Source of the DNA: Amphiura filiformis | Taxonomy: Eukaryota; Echinodermata; Ophiuroidea; Amphilepidida; Amphiuridae | Reading direction: 5' to 3' | DNA: 64,000 nucleotides | NCBI RefSeq assembly: GCF_039555335.1 | Contig: NW_027305505.1 | Span: forward strand, 208,501 to 272,500 | In this document: piece after piece, positions 1 to 10,865 of the stretch | Position numbering within the stretch: position 1 is the stretch's first letter | Layout of the letters: each line of letters opens with the position of its first letter | The notes under the pieces: generated by a model | The model's input: the letters and a program-made list of their open reading frames with translations, nothing else | The model's database searches: none | Told to the model about the DNA's origin: nothing | Translations under genes and position numbers: made by a program

Positions 1-439
1 ACTGCAGCGTGATTCCGTAGCCTAGGAGAAAGACGATCAAGATGCAGAGGAAAACACAGACATCCATGAACTAAAAGAGAAGACAATAAAGGGAGATTAC
101 GACGGAATTAAAGGGATAAAGTGCCGTTAGTGCTGTTAATTAAAACTGCTGTGTTCATAGTTAAAATATATGCAATTGGTTGTGATTATGATTGAAAATG
201 ATTGTGTGGGGGTGGAGCTCAGAGACAAAAATATTCAAAGAAGGAGGCCAAAATTGCGCTCATCGCGACCAGGGACTGAAGTTGCAATAATTGTACAACG
301 CTCTTATTCGACCAAAAGTCGCCAATGGTCAGTAAACGGACATAGGACTTCTCCCGATAAATATGTATGGCCACACATCAAAATTCAGTCAGTTTAAACT
401 TTTGGGAGTTGTTTATCACCATGACGTGTGCACTTACAT
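1..439. other. No recognisable gene
   Basis: AT-rich sequence with short open frames that resemble no family I know. It lies beyond the 3' end of the minus-strand LINE at 440-2805 and is probably intergenic or intronic DNA. Confidence 0.5.
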
Positions 440-2805
440 TCGATTTTACATTACCTACATTACATACAAGGCATTTATATGGCGCCATTTCATAAAGACC
501 ACGGCGCCAATATGGAACACACAATATTTGAAAGGCAAAATAAAACAGCAAACTGAAACAAAGCCACCAGATTATTGTGGGAACAAGAAGGTTTTGAGAT
601 CTCTTTTGAAACTTGGCAGAGAAACAGCAGTACGGAGTTCAGATGGAAGTGAGTTCCTGAGTACAGGTGCTGTGAGAGAAAAAACTCTTGTCGAAAGCTG
701 ATTACAGGCCTTTAGGGTTGAATTTTGGCACATAGAGACGTGTAGTGTCCGTTGCAGAACGCAAGCCGGGACGAGTTTGGTTGTACAATGAAATTGATTC
801 AATGAGATAATTTGGTCCATATCCATGCAGACATTTGGACACATAAAGCATGATCTTGTATAAAATTCTCTGCTTCACAGGGAGCCAGTGAGGTTCTTGC
901 AAATACTGGCTGGCATGGCCATACTTAGAAGCAGAGAAAATTAATTTTGCACTCCAGTTCTGCAAGCGTTGTAATTTCATGATGTATGTTGCATTAGTTC
1001 CTGCTAATAGTACATTCCCATAGTCTAGACGTGACAGCACAAGAGGCCGAACAACATGGTTGCATGTTTCATTATCAAGAAAGCGACGGATCCGAGTAAT
1101 ATTGCGTAAGTGATATGTGATGTTCTTTGACAATGAAGTTATCTGCGGCAACATACTCATAACATCATCAAAGATAACGCCCAGGTTTCTGACACTGGTG
1201 GGGGTGGACGATGTCATCTCCAATGTGAAGGCATATATCAGGCATCTGGCGTTTGAAGTGAGGTGATGATATAACCAAGAATTCCGTTTTGTCGTTCATG
1301 TTCTGATTTCTTTGATACAAGATGTTATTGATGACAAAGCAGTTACAATTGATGATGGGTTAGATGGCTCAAAACTACAGAAAATTTGTATATCTTCCGC
1401 GTACGTATGTGGTATGAAAGCGAGTGTTTTTTGATGATCCTGCCTATTGGAATTGTATACACTGTGAAACCTCGTGGACCTAAAATTGAACCCTGAGGTA
1501 GTCCATAGTCCATGGTCTTTGCCATTGAGTGGACACCATCAATCACAACAGTTGTTGTTCTACCAGTAAAATAGGACCTCAACCAGTCAAGAGCAATCCC
1601 AGTCACGCCGATCTCATGCGACATTCTACTCAGCAGAAGATCGTGGTTCACCGTATCGAAAGCCGCACTGAGATCGAGTAAGACAAGGAAAACTCCTTTC
1701 TGGATGTACACATGTCCCATAATTTCATCCTTCACTTTCAACAGTGCAGTTTCGGTGCTATGGCCACGCATATAGGCAGATTGCAGTTCTTCACCAAGAT
1801 GATGTTTCAACATGTGGTTGTTGATGTTGTTAACAACATGTTTCTCTATCAACGTTGAGAGGAAATGTATGTTTGCAACCGGTCGGTAGCTTTTTAGTTC
1901 ACTCTGGTTCAAAGACTGCTTTTTGATAAGGGGGTTTATGACGGCATGTTTCAGTGAGCTGGGAAATACACCTGAGGAAATGGATGTATTTATGATACAA
2001 GTTATTACAGGTAAAAATACAGACACGTTTTCTTTCAGTAACCAGGTAGGAATAGGATCTAACAAGCAACTTTTTGTTGCACTACCTTGTACAAGATCTC
2101 TAACATCATCTTCTGTAACATGATCATAAAAAGAGAGTTCACATAATAGAAACATCATGGTCATACATGCTAGTGTTCACCCTTACTGTACCAGTGCAAG
2201 ACACTTCTTGTTCAAGATCTTCATAAATATATTTTAGCCACTTTGTTTTGGAAATATGTAGCAAATTCATTACTTATATCTTCAGCCGACTCATATACAG
2301 GTAATATCTTACATTTACTATTTAACAAACTATTTACGATCTGATACATGGTCTTTGTGTCATTAGCACCCTGAAACTTCATAGCATAATGACTTTGTTT
2401 AGCCTTTTCAATTAGGCTGTTAACAGTTGTGTTATGTTCAATGTAAAGTTGGTGATGGACTTCAAGTCTTGTTTTTCTCCACTTCTTCTCATGTTTTCTG
2501 CGGAGTCTACGAGCATGATGTATTTCTGAGTTGTACCAAGGCTGTGTGATGCGTGCATTCCGGGTTCTCGTAACCAATGGATCATGCTGGTCTAAAACAT
2601 CAATGACAGTGTTTTCATAAGCTTCAGAAAGTTCATCTACATCAGCAGCAGAGTTGACTAATGATCTAAACTAGTGACCAATATCATTACCAAAGGACTC
2701 TTTGTCAATATTGCTAAACTTGCGTGCGGTAAATGTCTCAACGTTCTGAGATGGTTTCCTGAAAGACAGTTTACAACTAATAATGTTGTGATCGGATCCA
2801 CATCT
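440..2805 (-). pseudogene. CR1/L2-like LINE relic: endonuclease end, linker, reverse transcriptase, 3' UTR
   Basis: A broken APE-type non-LTR retrotransposon read on the minus strand. Seen, in order: the end of the endonuclease with the catalytic SDHNIISCKL motif (about 2770-2800); a basic linker (2221-2577) with QPWYNSEIHHARR; the RT fingers and palm (1343-2164) with LLDLSAAFDTVNH and GLPQGSILGP; the catalytic box at about 1392-1403, in a shifted frame, reading YAED instead of the usual YADD; the RT C-terminal region (702-1223) with HWLPVKQRILYKIM; and the terminal block SLPSFKRDLKTFLF (572-844). Below 572 a 3' UTR reads GGCGCCATATAAATGCC on the minus strand, a form typical of L2-like 3' ends. 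The frame changes at least three times and the catalytic box is altered, so the copy is dead. The family assignment rests on these motifs; the exact clade (CR1, L2 or Rex) is not resolved. Confidence 0.85.
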
Positions 2806-2949
2806 AGGTTCAATTTCAAAATTACCATAAACTATTTCTCAATTAGCTCCATTTTTGGCCATGTCAACGGAATATAGAAATACGTGGCACTGATGGGCAT
2901 GTACACTCGATACACCGTAACAAGTCGTAAATAAACATATCTGCCTAAT

Positions 2950-3900
2950 ACCAGTGTTATGTCGTCGTCGTCATTACTGACCCATTGTGACCCTTTTGAT
3001 GATGTTGTTCCAACTCTGCCTGTCCAATACAAGACGGTAGGCATTTGTCAAACGGAGGTTCTGTCTGCCTCTTCTGCGAAGTTCTTGAACTTGACCCTGA
3101 ACAGTTATCTTCGCAAGCTGTCACCATTTCTTCTTAATAAGTGACTAAAATACTCAATTTGTTGCGATAAATTTTCTGGAACACTATCCATTTGGCATGA
3201 TCACCAAGTTAACTTTGTTTTGTGATATTTCCATGACATTTTCAGCATCATTTGCTAGCATCACATTTCAAACGTTTGGATCTGCCCTTCAGTCAGCACA
3301 TGTTTTAGAGCCATATGTAGCAATTGGAAAGACCAGGGTATTCATGATGCTGATTTTAGTTGCTCTAGAAACTCCGGTGTCTTTTCAAATGTCGGTAAGT
3401 GCAATTATAGATTTATTATCATTTGTCAACAATGAGTGATCCAAGAGAGTTAACCAACTCTATGCCTTCTCCATTAACATCTAACCGCTGGTTTTTACAT
3501 TAAGGAACAATCAATACTCAGTAGCTTCCTTTACTCTGTTTATTATGTCTTGAAGTTCAGTTGCTTTTCTTGCAATGAGAGTGGTATCATCAGTGCACCT
3601 AAGGTTATACACTGCTTCAGGCCATTCCTTGCTTCCCCAGACACAATATAACACAATCTATGGATGATGGTAACTCTTTCCGCATCACTCTCTTTGAGCA
3701 ATTATGTCTGCATATTATCAGTCCCAGGTGATTTGCCACTCCTGAGTTTCTATTTGCTTCTTCAACCGCACTCACAAAGATATCTGTATCAGTATCATAG
3801 TTCTCCTGGTCTGTTTCTCCAGGTGCAATAACTGCTTCCTGTGAAGCATACAGCGGATTTAATCTCTTCCTCCTCTAAAGGGATGTTGCCATATTAGTCT
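2950..3900 (-). pseudogene. CFDP2-like LINE, reverse transcriptase 3' part
   Basis: The minus-strand translation, over several frames, gives KSPGTDNMQ, then IHRLCYIVWGSKEWPEAVYN, then an altered catalytic box in CTDDTTLIARKATELQ, then VNGEGIELVNSLGSLIVD, TLVFPIATYGSKT and finally RLTNAYRLVLDRQSWNNIIK. This is the order seen in LINE RTs often annotated as craniofacial development protein 2-like or 'endonuclease-reverse transcriptase'. The middle of the palm (between the KEWPE block and the catalytic box) is missing, so this is an internally deleted relic. It is probably the 3' end of the same element whose linker lies at 4910-5280 and whose 5' end lies at 10452-10865. Confidence 0.75.
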
Positions 3901-4286
3901 GGGGCCTTACGGCATCTCGTTAGAAGTTAATGTTTATTTTGTTTTTGAACTGGAATGCAATCTACATGGTGTATAGGTTAACTAATATAAAAATCAACAT
4001 GGTCCGATTAAGTTGTAAAATACCTCAAATTCTCTCTCTGATCATAAGGAACAACGGATCTGAGTCAACGGTTGCATATCTCTAGAATGATGATTGGTTA
4101 AATATGCAAAAGGTCAACGATATTTTGATCAGTGTCAAGCTTTCAATATTCTCTGATTGAAGAGAAACTGGCCTCAAATTATTCGGCCTGACACAAGAAA
4201 CAACATTAATGAAGTTATACTTTGGCATGTCTAAAAGGTATTGTTAATATAACTGCAGGTCAAAGGCCAACTTGTATAAACCACTA

Positions 4287-4772
4287 CAGGGTGTCCATGA
4301 AAGAACGGTGTCGTCGGAAACTTAATTGTTTGGGCAATTTTATGCCACAACTAAACATAACTAAATGCATGGTGTGGTTCTGAAATTAATCAGCTATTAC
4401 ATTACTTTTTGAATTTTGACAATTGACTACACCGTTCGTGAAATATAAGAATTTTACGAAATTCCCTCATTGTCATACGTTTCCACGGATTCAAATATCA
4501 ATCGATGATCTGCATTCGGAGTGCTAATCACTGCGCATCATCAGCGCAAGAGGCGTCTATTGTCATTGACAGACATTTGAACGGACGGAACGGACGGAAT
4601 ATGAGGTAGTTTCGTAGAATTATATTATTTAAAAAAACGAAGCGGTCAATTGTCAAAATTCAAAACCATATCAGGTATTTAGTTATGTTTGGGTTTTAGT
4701 TATGTTTGGGTTATGCGTGAAAATACCAAAAAAATCAGTTTCCGACAATACACTTCTTTCAGAGACACCCTG
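4287..4772. mobile_element. TA-flanked MITE with CAGGGTGTC termini
   Basis: Both ends start CAGGGTGTC and continue as inverted repeats for about 45 bp (GAAAGAA and GTCGGAAACT are shared), flanked by TA on both sides (4285-4286 and 4773-4774). The interior of about 390 bp has no transposase. A TA duplication fits Tc1/mariner-type movement, though the superfamily is inferred. It sits inside the minus-strand LINE relic. The same terminus recurs at 16199, 20607 and about 47196-47211. Confidence 0.75.
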
Positions 4773-4909
4773 TATGTCACCATGGTCACATTGACATTAT
4801 TATACCCTCTAGCAATAAAATTGGGATTTATATCGATACAAGAATATAATTTTTTGTTCTTTGCGTCATGCTTGATATTTTGAAACCAATGTGCAACATT
4901 TTATTGACC

Positions 4910-5285
4910 TTTTCCATATTTCACCCTCTAACTTATTAATCAATCATCCATGATAAGTGCACCAATTTTTTGTTTGCTTATGATTAGAAGAAGAACTTTA
5001 GGTATTGCACAGCTTGATCGGACCATTTTGATTTTTGTTTATTTAACTTGACCGTCACTTTGGATTTGACCACCTTAACTCCATCAGGAAAAATGCCAAC
5101 ATGGTTCATTTGATTCATTTATTTCGGCACACTTTTGCTTGATTAAATCAGTTTTGTTTTTCCTGATCTGATTCTGGATTTTTTCCACTCAGGTCACGGT
5201 ATTCTTGGCGATGGTCATCCTTATCAAGTCCCTTTTCCTTTCCAGTCAGGTTGAAAACCTCTTCTGTAAGCCATGGCTTTTTCGT
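4910..5285 (-). pseudogene. CFDP2-like LINE, linker between endonuclease and RT
   Basis: The minus-strand reading gives KKPWLTEEVFNLTGKEKGLD and then DDHRQEYRDLSGK, matching the conserved 'KPW(I/V)T-E-L' linker of this LINE type, where the basic region after the endonuclease precedes the RT. It is continuous in orientation and order with the RT fragment at 2950-3900, the MITE at 4287-4772 lying between them. Frame breaks are present. Confidence 0.6.
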
Positions 5286-5862
5286 GAATGAGCGCCCTCT
5301 GCCTGCCTAGCTCAGTTGCTGAACATGTCATGTTTAGGGAGGAGGAAACCATCAAGTTCAACGGCCAGTATGTTCATATGTCCTGGCCATTTGTTTTTGA
5401 TACTGTAATAACACCTGTAACCCCGGTTGCAAAGTATCAGTGTTTAAACGTGCTATTTCTAGCGTTGGATTTCCCATTGGGTGCTCCCAAGTGCGAGGTG
5501 ATATTTTACTAGAGTGAGGGAATGAGCGCCCTCCCCCCATAGGTCAGTTGCTGAACATGCCAGCATTAGGGCCGAGGAAACCATCAGGTTCAACGGCCAG
5601 TATGTTCAAATGTCTAGGCCGTTTGTTTTTGATACTGTAATAACACCTGTAACCTCGGTTGCAAAGTATCAGTGTTTTAACGTGCTATTTCTGGCGTTGG
5701 ATTTCCCACTGGGTGCTTCCAAGTGCGAGCTGATATTTTACCAGAGTGAAGGAATAAGCGCTCTCTGCCACCCCCCCCATAGGTCAGTTGCTGAACATGC
5801 CATCAGGTTCAGCGGCCAGTATGTTCAAATGTCTAGGCCATTTGTTTTTGCTACTGTAACGA
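5286..5862. repeat. Three tandem copies of a ~233-bp segment of the LINE linker
   Basis: Copies begin at 5288, 5522 and 5754 (periods 234 and 232). The third is truncated and has an internal deletion. Each starts with (A)ATGAGCGCCCTC-like sequence and contains CAACGGCCAGTATGTTCA or a close variant. On the minus strand the unit reads EIARLNTDTLQPGLQVLLQ, plausibly part of the LINE linker, so the element was internally triplicated, before or after insertion. Confidence 0.8.
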
Positions 5863-6435
5863 TGTGGACTGTACAGCCAGCGACACAATCATGATGAGAT
5901 ATTGCTCCGTTCTTTCTCCTTTTAGTTACCAGGTCTTTCTAGAGCACTTTGTCCTTAAACTGCTGGAGAACAGTACGGTAAGATCGGATGCTGTTTTTCT
6001 GATAGGGCTGGTTTAGTTCCAAGGTATCTTGCCATGAACATCAAGCTCCATCTTCATTTTCTTGAAAATGCTAAGGGGTCAAGGATGGTAGTGATTCTCT
6101 TCATATTGGAGTAGCGTATCTCAATAGCTCCGAATTTTCATCATGGTCCAAAGAGCGGAAGAGGAAGATTTACTTCTCAACGGTCATTAGGCTGGTGTTG
6201 AACATGTCATCATTGATCAACCTTCCAACACTGGCCCACATGTTCCAGATCAGGGTCGAACAACTGCATATTGGTAGATCTCGGCTGCTGTGTGTCCAGA
6301 AATAAGCTGAATCAGGGCTGATCACCCGTGAAGCTGGACCAAAATAATTCCTAGCAAACTCTATGATTACGAAAACTACAAGCATATCTTCTAAACATAT
6401 CGAGGGTAGATGAGCGGCAGTCTACTGTAGATTCC
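5863..6435. other. Unassigned LINE-derived or spacer sequence
   Basis: Minus-strand frames give pieces such as KMKMELDVHGKIPWN but nothing I can assign. By position it should belong to the split minus-strand LINE or to the 5' UTR of the plus-strand LINE that begins near 6436. Confidence 0.3.
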
Positions 6436-6831
6436 ATGACGGACCAACGGGAACTCGGCACACCATCACGACATGTCGGCCCTGATTATTGTCGCCTGTC
6501 TACCTTCAAAGCTCTAGTAATATCTACTTATTATGTCCGTATTGTAAATCAACAAGGGAAAATACATCAGCTATTTATGAGCTGTGCTGATGCAGGTATT
6601 GTCATTACCGGAATTCAAGAACATCGTCTCATTATACCAAGCTCAACTTATGAGCTTTGGTCAGACGATAGGAACTGGGTTTTAATATTCAGTTCTGCTA
6701 CCAAGCAAAGGCACGGAGGAGTGGGTCTGGCCATGTCCATGCACATCGACAGGTGTCTAAAGAGTGTTGAAGCTATTTCCGAGAGGATACTATTTATTTA
6801 CGAGTCGTACTTGACTCAAGGCCAAAATCAC
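6436..6831 (+). pseudogene. LINE endonuclease, N-terminal part
   Basis: The 148-residue frame contains VRIVNQQGKIHQL, then IVITGIQEHRLI, where the EH pair matches the metal-binding glutamate block of APE-type endonucleases, then KQRHGGVGLAMS and SVEAISERIL. The typical family order is FNVRTLN..GK.., IQEHR, GGVG, ISERI. The frame is lost where an insertion begins at 6832; the last 17 residues or so of the open frame (up to 6882) come from the insert. Confidence 0.75.
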
Positions 6832-7920
6832 CTTTTACCCGAACTCACACCAATGCACAACACAAATACACTGTTTGATTAAGCTAACAAAATCTAAGTC
6901 TTTAATTGAAAGCACTATATGATTGGTACAATATATATATGACAACAAATGCACATATAAAATAATCACACAATCACAATGATTAATTTAACTTATTGGT
7001 ACTTAGCCAGCATTCTTCTTCTTGTTGGTGATTCTAGAGTTCTTGCAATGTTCTGGACGGCTGATGTATATATCCTTAATCACGTGTCCTGCGAAAATCA
7101 GCGAAGTCCATAGTACACTTGCATTTATAAATCCTTGCGTATAAAATCCTCATACGAAAATGGTGCTACTTTCTCCCAAGTACTAAACTCCTTGCGTCGT
7201 TCTCCAAACGCGTTTATAACTCCTTGCGCAGTTTTCCAAATACTAAACTCCTTGCGCCGTTCTCCAATCTCTTTACTCCTTGCGCTGCTTTCTCCAAAAT
7301 TGGTGCGATTTCCACCTTTCACACAATCTCTTCAGGAAGCAGGACTGCGATGCAGTTGTCCCCACTTTTTGACAGTTGCGTTGAATCAAAACACCAGACT
7401 TCAGCAAGTCGACAGAAGAATATATTTTCCTTTCTTGGAAGAAGTACTTCTTGGACGTATTCTAGATCTTCTCCGACAACACTGGCAAATAGTAGTACTT
7501 TGACTACATAAAATATTTCTGGTTTGCAATTTCCTTTCTTTGAGGAATTGGACTGTAAGCATATTAGCTAGCTAGCCCAGATCAACACTATCAACTGTGA
7601 CAATAATTGTGTTTACATTTTCTTATATATCAAGCCCTGGGAAATCCCAGGTATTAATACACATGATGAGAACTTGGAAATTCCCAAGCCTTAATTATAA
7701 CATTAACCTTTCTCATTACATCACTTCCTTAGGGGAATTTCATGACATCATTTTCAATTTACAAGCTCAGGGGACTTTCCAATTGTGCAACACACTGACA
7801 AGGGGAAGTCCCAGCTATCTATTCAATTTGCTGAGAGGGGAATCCCTCAAATGTCTCATGACATAGATTATAATTGTAAACAAAGATAATCATGAAACTA
7901 AATTACTCAGGGCACATCAC
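6832..7920. mobile_element. ~1.09-kb insertion in the LINE endonuclease
   Basis: The endonuclease reading breaks at 6831 and resumes at about 7921. ATCAC is present on both sides (6827-6831 and 7916-7920), a possible 5-bp target duplication. Inside, 7130-7290 holds four imperfect copies of a 'CTCCTTGCG..GTTCTCCAA' motif, and 7620-7830 has paired GGGAA/TTCCC tracts. No protein family and no clear terminal inverted repeat is visible, so the type is unknown. Confidence 0.5.
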
Positions 7921-9103
7921 AGTATCCCTCAGCTTACCATCTCTGTTGTATGCACCCACTGAGTGCTCAACATCTTGTGACAAGGAGGAATTGTATTCAT
8001 CTATATCTGACCACCTGGATGGTATTAAAAGGCACAATATACATCTCATCATCACCGAATTTAATGCCAGAATAGGAACAGATAGTCATATTTCCCATCC
8101 TTGGGTCATTGGTCCATATTGCTACCATGATTCAATCAATGACAGTGGTGAGCGTCTGGTCAACACTTGCCAGGAGTACAATCTCAGGCCGACCAAGATG
8201 AGAGTCCCCAACCCAGGAACCGTCTCTGGACTTGGACCCATCCAGCTGGAGCAACCCATGCACAGTTAGATCACATTCTAATAAACAGTGGGTAAATTCT
8301 CTCCGCAACTGTAGAGCATACAACTCAGTAGAAGTGGACTCCGATCATCGTATTGTGAGCGTCCGTCTAGCTGCCAGTCTGCGAACTAGCAAAGGAAAAA
8401 AGGTATGAGACCTTTGAAACAGCAGTTCATGAAGTTTCTGAGAAAGTTATTGGCAAGCAAGAGCATTGCGGACTGCCAATCTGGGTAGCAGATGCAATCA
8501 TCAGACGTAAACTTCAAAGGGATGAGGCCGAAAAGTGGTACTCCATTTCAAAGTCTCGTCAATCTAGTGAAAGATGGAGAAACTTGAACACCAGCCTTAA
8601 CAACTCTTATAAATCTGATGAGCTTGCAACCCTTAATAAGCAGATGGAAGACCTGAAGCTAACAGACGAGATGGGGAATTACACCACCACCTGGAAAAGC
8701 TGGGAATAACTCAAGGAAATGGGTGAAAGTCAAATAGAGGGATGGATCTTGAATTCTGTATGGAAGTATTCTCAACGCTGACCCCGCCATGTCAATGGGT
8801 CACAAATGTAATCATTCCTCTTTCAAAGAAAGGCGAAGTGTACAACAAGATCCTTCTGAACAGGATCCAAACTCACATTGATCTTTTACTGAGACGCAAC
8901 CAGGCTGGCTTTAGATCAGGTCGCAACTGTGCTTAGCAAATACACATTTTTAGGAGGATCGTGGAAGGCCTCAAAGAGTGCCAACTTCCCTTGACAGTCA
9001 CTTTTGTGGGCTTCAAAAAAGCCTTCGACTCCATATCAACAGGTCCGTCATGTTTTCAGTGCTGCGGCATTATGGAATACCAAAGGTCGTGATCAATGCC
9101 ATC
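7921..9103 (+). pseudogene. LINE endonuclease C-terminus, linker and RT N-terminus
   Basis: The reading continues with YAPTECSTSCDKEELY, then IITEFNARIGTDSH (the usual DFNAR block with D changed to E), then LDHILIN and DSDHRIVSVRLAAS, which is the catalytic SDH motif at about 8340. The linker GLPIWVADAIIRRKLQRDEA (about 8470-8530) follows, then RT blocks NVIIPLSKKGEV, RNQAGFRSGRNC and GFKKAFDSI, ending with GIPKVVINAI. A deletion lies just after KKGEV and there are several frame changes, including a stop after SGRNCA. Confidence 0.75.
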
Positions 9104-9379
9104 CACAATCAAAGAATTTAATGTTGGCACACTCGGGCATACTAAAGGTAAATCGCCACCCCTCTCCCCCAGTTCAATGTTGATGACAGCACTTTTTCCA
9201 TTGGGCTCTCCAGTCTCCCCAACATTTATTGAGGGGGAATGGGGGAGGGAAGGGGAAAGGAGAAGGTATGTACCTCTCATCAAACATAATTATACTAATT
9301 TCACTCAACTATCAGAGCGGCAATGAAGAGTTCCAACATATTGTCAAGGTGTACCAACTATTAAATTCGTTGATTGCAG
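9104..9379. mobile_element. ~275-bp MITE inside the LINE RT
   Basis: It interrupts the RT between VINAI and VLYKDSNSAV. The ends are inverted repeats of about 29 bp: the left reads CAATCAAAGAATTTAATG, and the right, reverse-complemented, reads CAATCAACGAATTTAATA. The interior has C-rich and G-rich halves (CCCCTCTCCCCC, then GGGGGAATGGGGGAGGG). No coding capacity. The target duplication is not clear (perhaps CA). Confidence 0.65.
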
Positions 9380-10340
9380 GTGCTCTACAAGGACTCCAAT
9401 AGTGCCGTTATGGTAGATTGAAGTATCTCAGAGCCTTTCCAAGCAGCAACTGGATTGTTTCAGGATGATGTGCTGGCACCATTCCTGTTCTTTATCCTGG
9501 TAGCCTACCTTTTGAAGAAATCAACTTCTGGAATTTACGCTGGAATTGTTACCTGAACACGTCGGTCAAACAGGTATCCTGCTAGGATCCTAAATGACCT
9601 GCATTTTGCTGATGATAATTATTGCCCAGTTGGAATCTTTCATAGCCCGGGCCCAGTCACAGCTTACTAGGACTGCAACTGCAGCAGCAGAACTAGGCCT
9701 TGTCATCAGCGCATCTAAGACAGAATATATGACTGCAAACTGTAACGCCCAGCCAGCACTTAAAGTCTATGGTAATACCATCAACCATGTCACATACTTC
9801 AAGTACTTGGGTTGCAAGATGGGCTCTAGTGTTGGAGAACTAAAAAGAAGAAAAAGACTAGCCTGGACAGCTTTCTGGAAACTGGAACGCCTTTGCGGAA
9901 GCCCATCCCTGCCAATCGAAACAAAATCAAGCTGTTTGAGACAACTGTTACTGTCTTTCTGTACGGGTGTGAATCATGGTAATCACTAAGCACATGGAAA
10001 ACAAGATCAATGCATTTGCAACATCTTGCTATAGAATCATGTTAAACATCAAGCATGTGGATCGGATTCCAAATGAAACCATCTACAATCTGACCAGTCC
10101 ACTCAACTGGTTGCAAGAGTCAAGATTCATCTACTCAAATTTCTCGGCTATATACTGCATCTTGAAGACGGCGAGCCTGTGAAAGAAAATGACCTTTATA
10201 TTCCAGGAAACCGGGACGGCAACGCACACTGTACTTACAGTATGTCCAGCACCTCTTGGAAGATATTGAAGGTATGCTGCAGCCAAACAAAATTGTTTCG
10301 CTTGCCCAAGATCGCAATAGTTGGAGAAGGCTTGTAGTCG
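9380..10340 (+). pseudogene. LINE RT C-terminal half
   Basis: Blocks in order: VLYKDSNSAVMVD; DDVLAPFLFFILV (where a Q-G-D is expected the sequence has QDD); an intact FADD catalytic box at about 9605-9616; ELGLVISASKTEYMTANCN; HVTYFKYLGCKMGSS; then AFATSCYRIMLNIKHVDRIP; and near the end SLAQDRNSW, with the stop just before the ATG microsatellite. Frames change at least three times. The order and motifs match the C-terminal region of the same LINE type. Confidence 0.75.
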
Positions 10341-10356
10341 CCTGCTCCGCAGCCGA

Positions 10357-10368
10357 CTGATGATGATA

Positions 10369-10428
<60 letters not shown>

Positions 10429-10437
10429 TTGATGATA
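10357..10437 (+). repeat. (ATG)n microsatellite, LINE 3' tail
   Basis: About 25 ATG repeats directly after the RT C-terminus. Several APE-type LINE clades end in short tandem repeats rather than poly(A), and the position fits a tail made on insertion. It creates artificial poly-Met and poly-Ser frames. Confidence 0.85.
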
Positions 10438-10451
10438 ATAATGATGATATC

Positions 10452-10865
10452 ATCTATCTCCTTCTGGAGGTCATCATATAAGGTCTTGATTTCTTCTTTA
10501 TGGATGTTAAGGTATGTGCATAGGCTTGAACCACATAAATATTTATTGGTGATTCTTGTAGGCGAATGGTGATAATTCTATCATTAACCGGATTGTATGC
10601 AAGAACATATTTGGCAACAGCTGAATTAGCTATGAAAGCAATTCCATGTTCTCTTGTGATGTCCTTTCCAGAGTAGTAAACTACATGTATATATGTTGGG
10701 TGTGGTGAAGTGGCCCTTTCCTGTCCATCTTTTGTTGGAGATTACTGTAAGATTAAGATCATTTCTGTCACGTCCTCTGATCAGAATGTCCAATTTTATT
10801 TGGTCCATTGTTCTCACGTTCCAGGTCCACGGAACCATCGACTTCAGCATCTACGATGGCTTTAA
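10452..10865 (-). pseudogene. CFDP2-like LINE, endonuclease N-terminus
   Basis: The minus-strand reading gives TWNVRTMDQIKLDILI, then ISNKRWTGKGHFTTPN, then IAFIANSAVAKYVLAYNPVN, DRIITIRLQ and INIYVVQAYAHTLTS. These are the first conserved blocks of the endonuclease in LINEs annotated as craniofacial development protein 2-like (usual form WNVRT, RW.G.G, YAPT). The reading stops abruptly where the plus-strand LINE ends, showing that this element was split. Confidence 0.8.

Larger units (their letters stand above)
6436..10440 (+). mobile_element. Plus-strand APE-type LINE, nearly full length but broken
   Basis: A LINE with endonuclease, linker, RT and a 3' microsatellite tail of (ATG)n at about 10357-10430. 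It is inserted in the opposite orientation into the minus-strand CFDP2-like LINE, whose endonuclease resumes directly after the tail at about 10450. It carries a ~1.09-kb insert (6832-7920) in the endonuclease and a ~275-bp MITE (9104-9379) in the RT. Many frameshifts and stops show it is inactive. I recognise the protein type from invertebrate LINEs but cannot name the clade from sequence alone. Confidence 0.8.

Noticed and set aside
10235-10572. Open frames with long Met or Ser runs around 10321-10453
   Set aside because: They are translations of the (ATG)n tail of the LINE and have no protein meaning.
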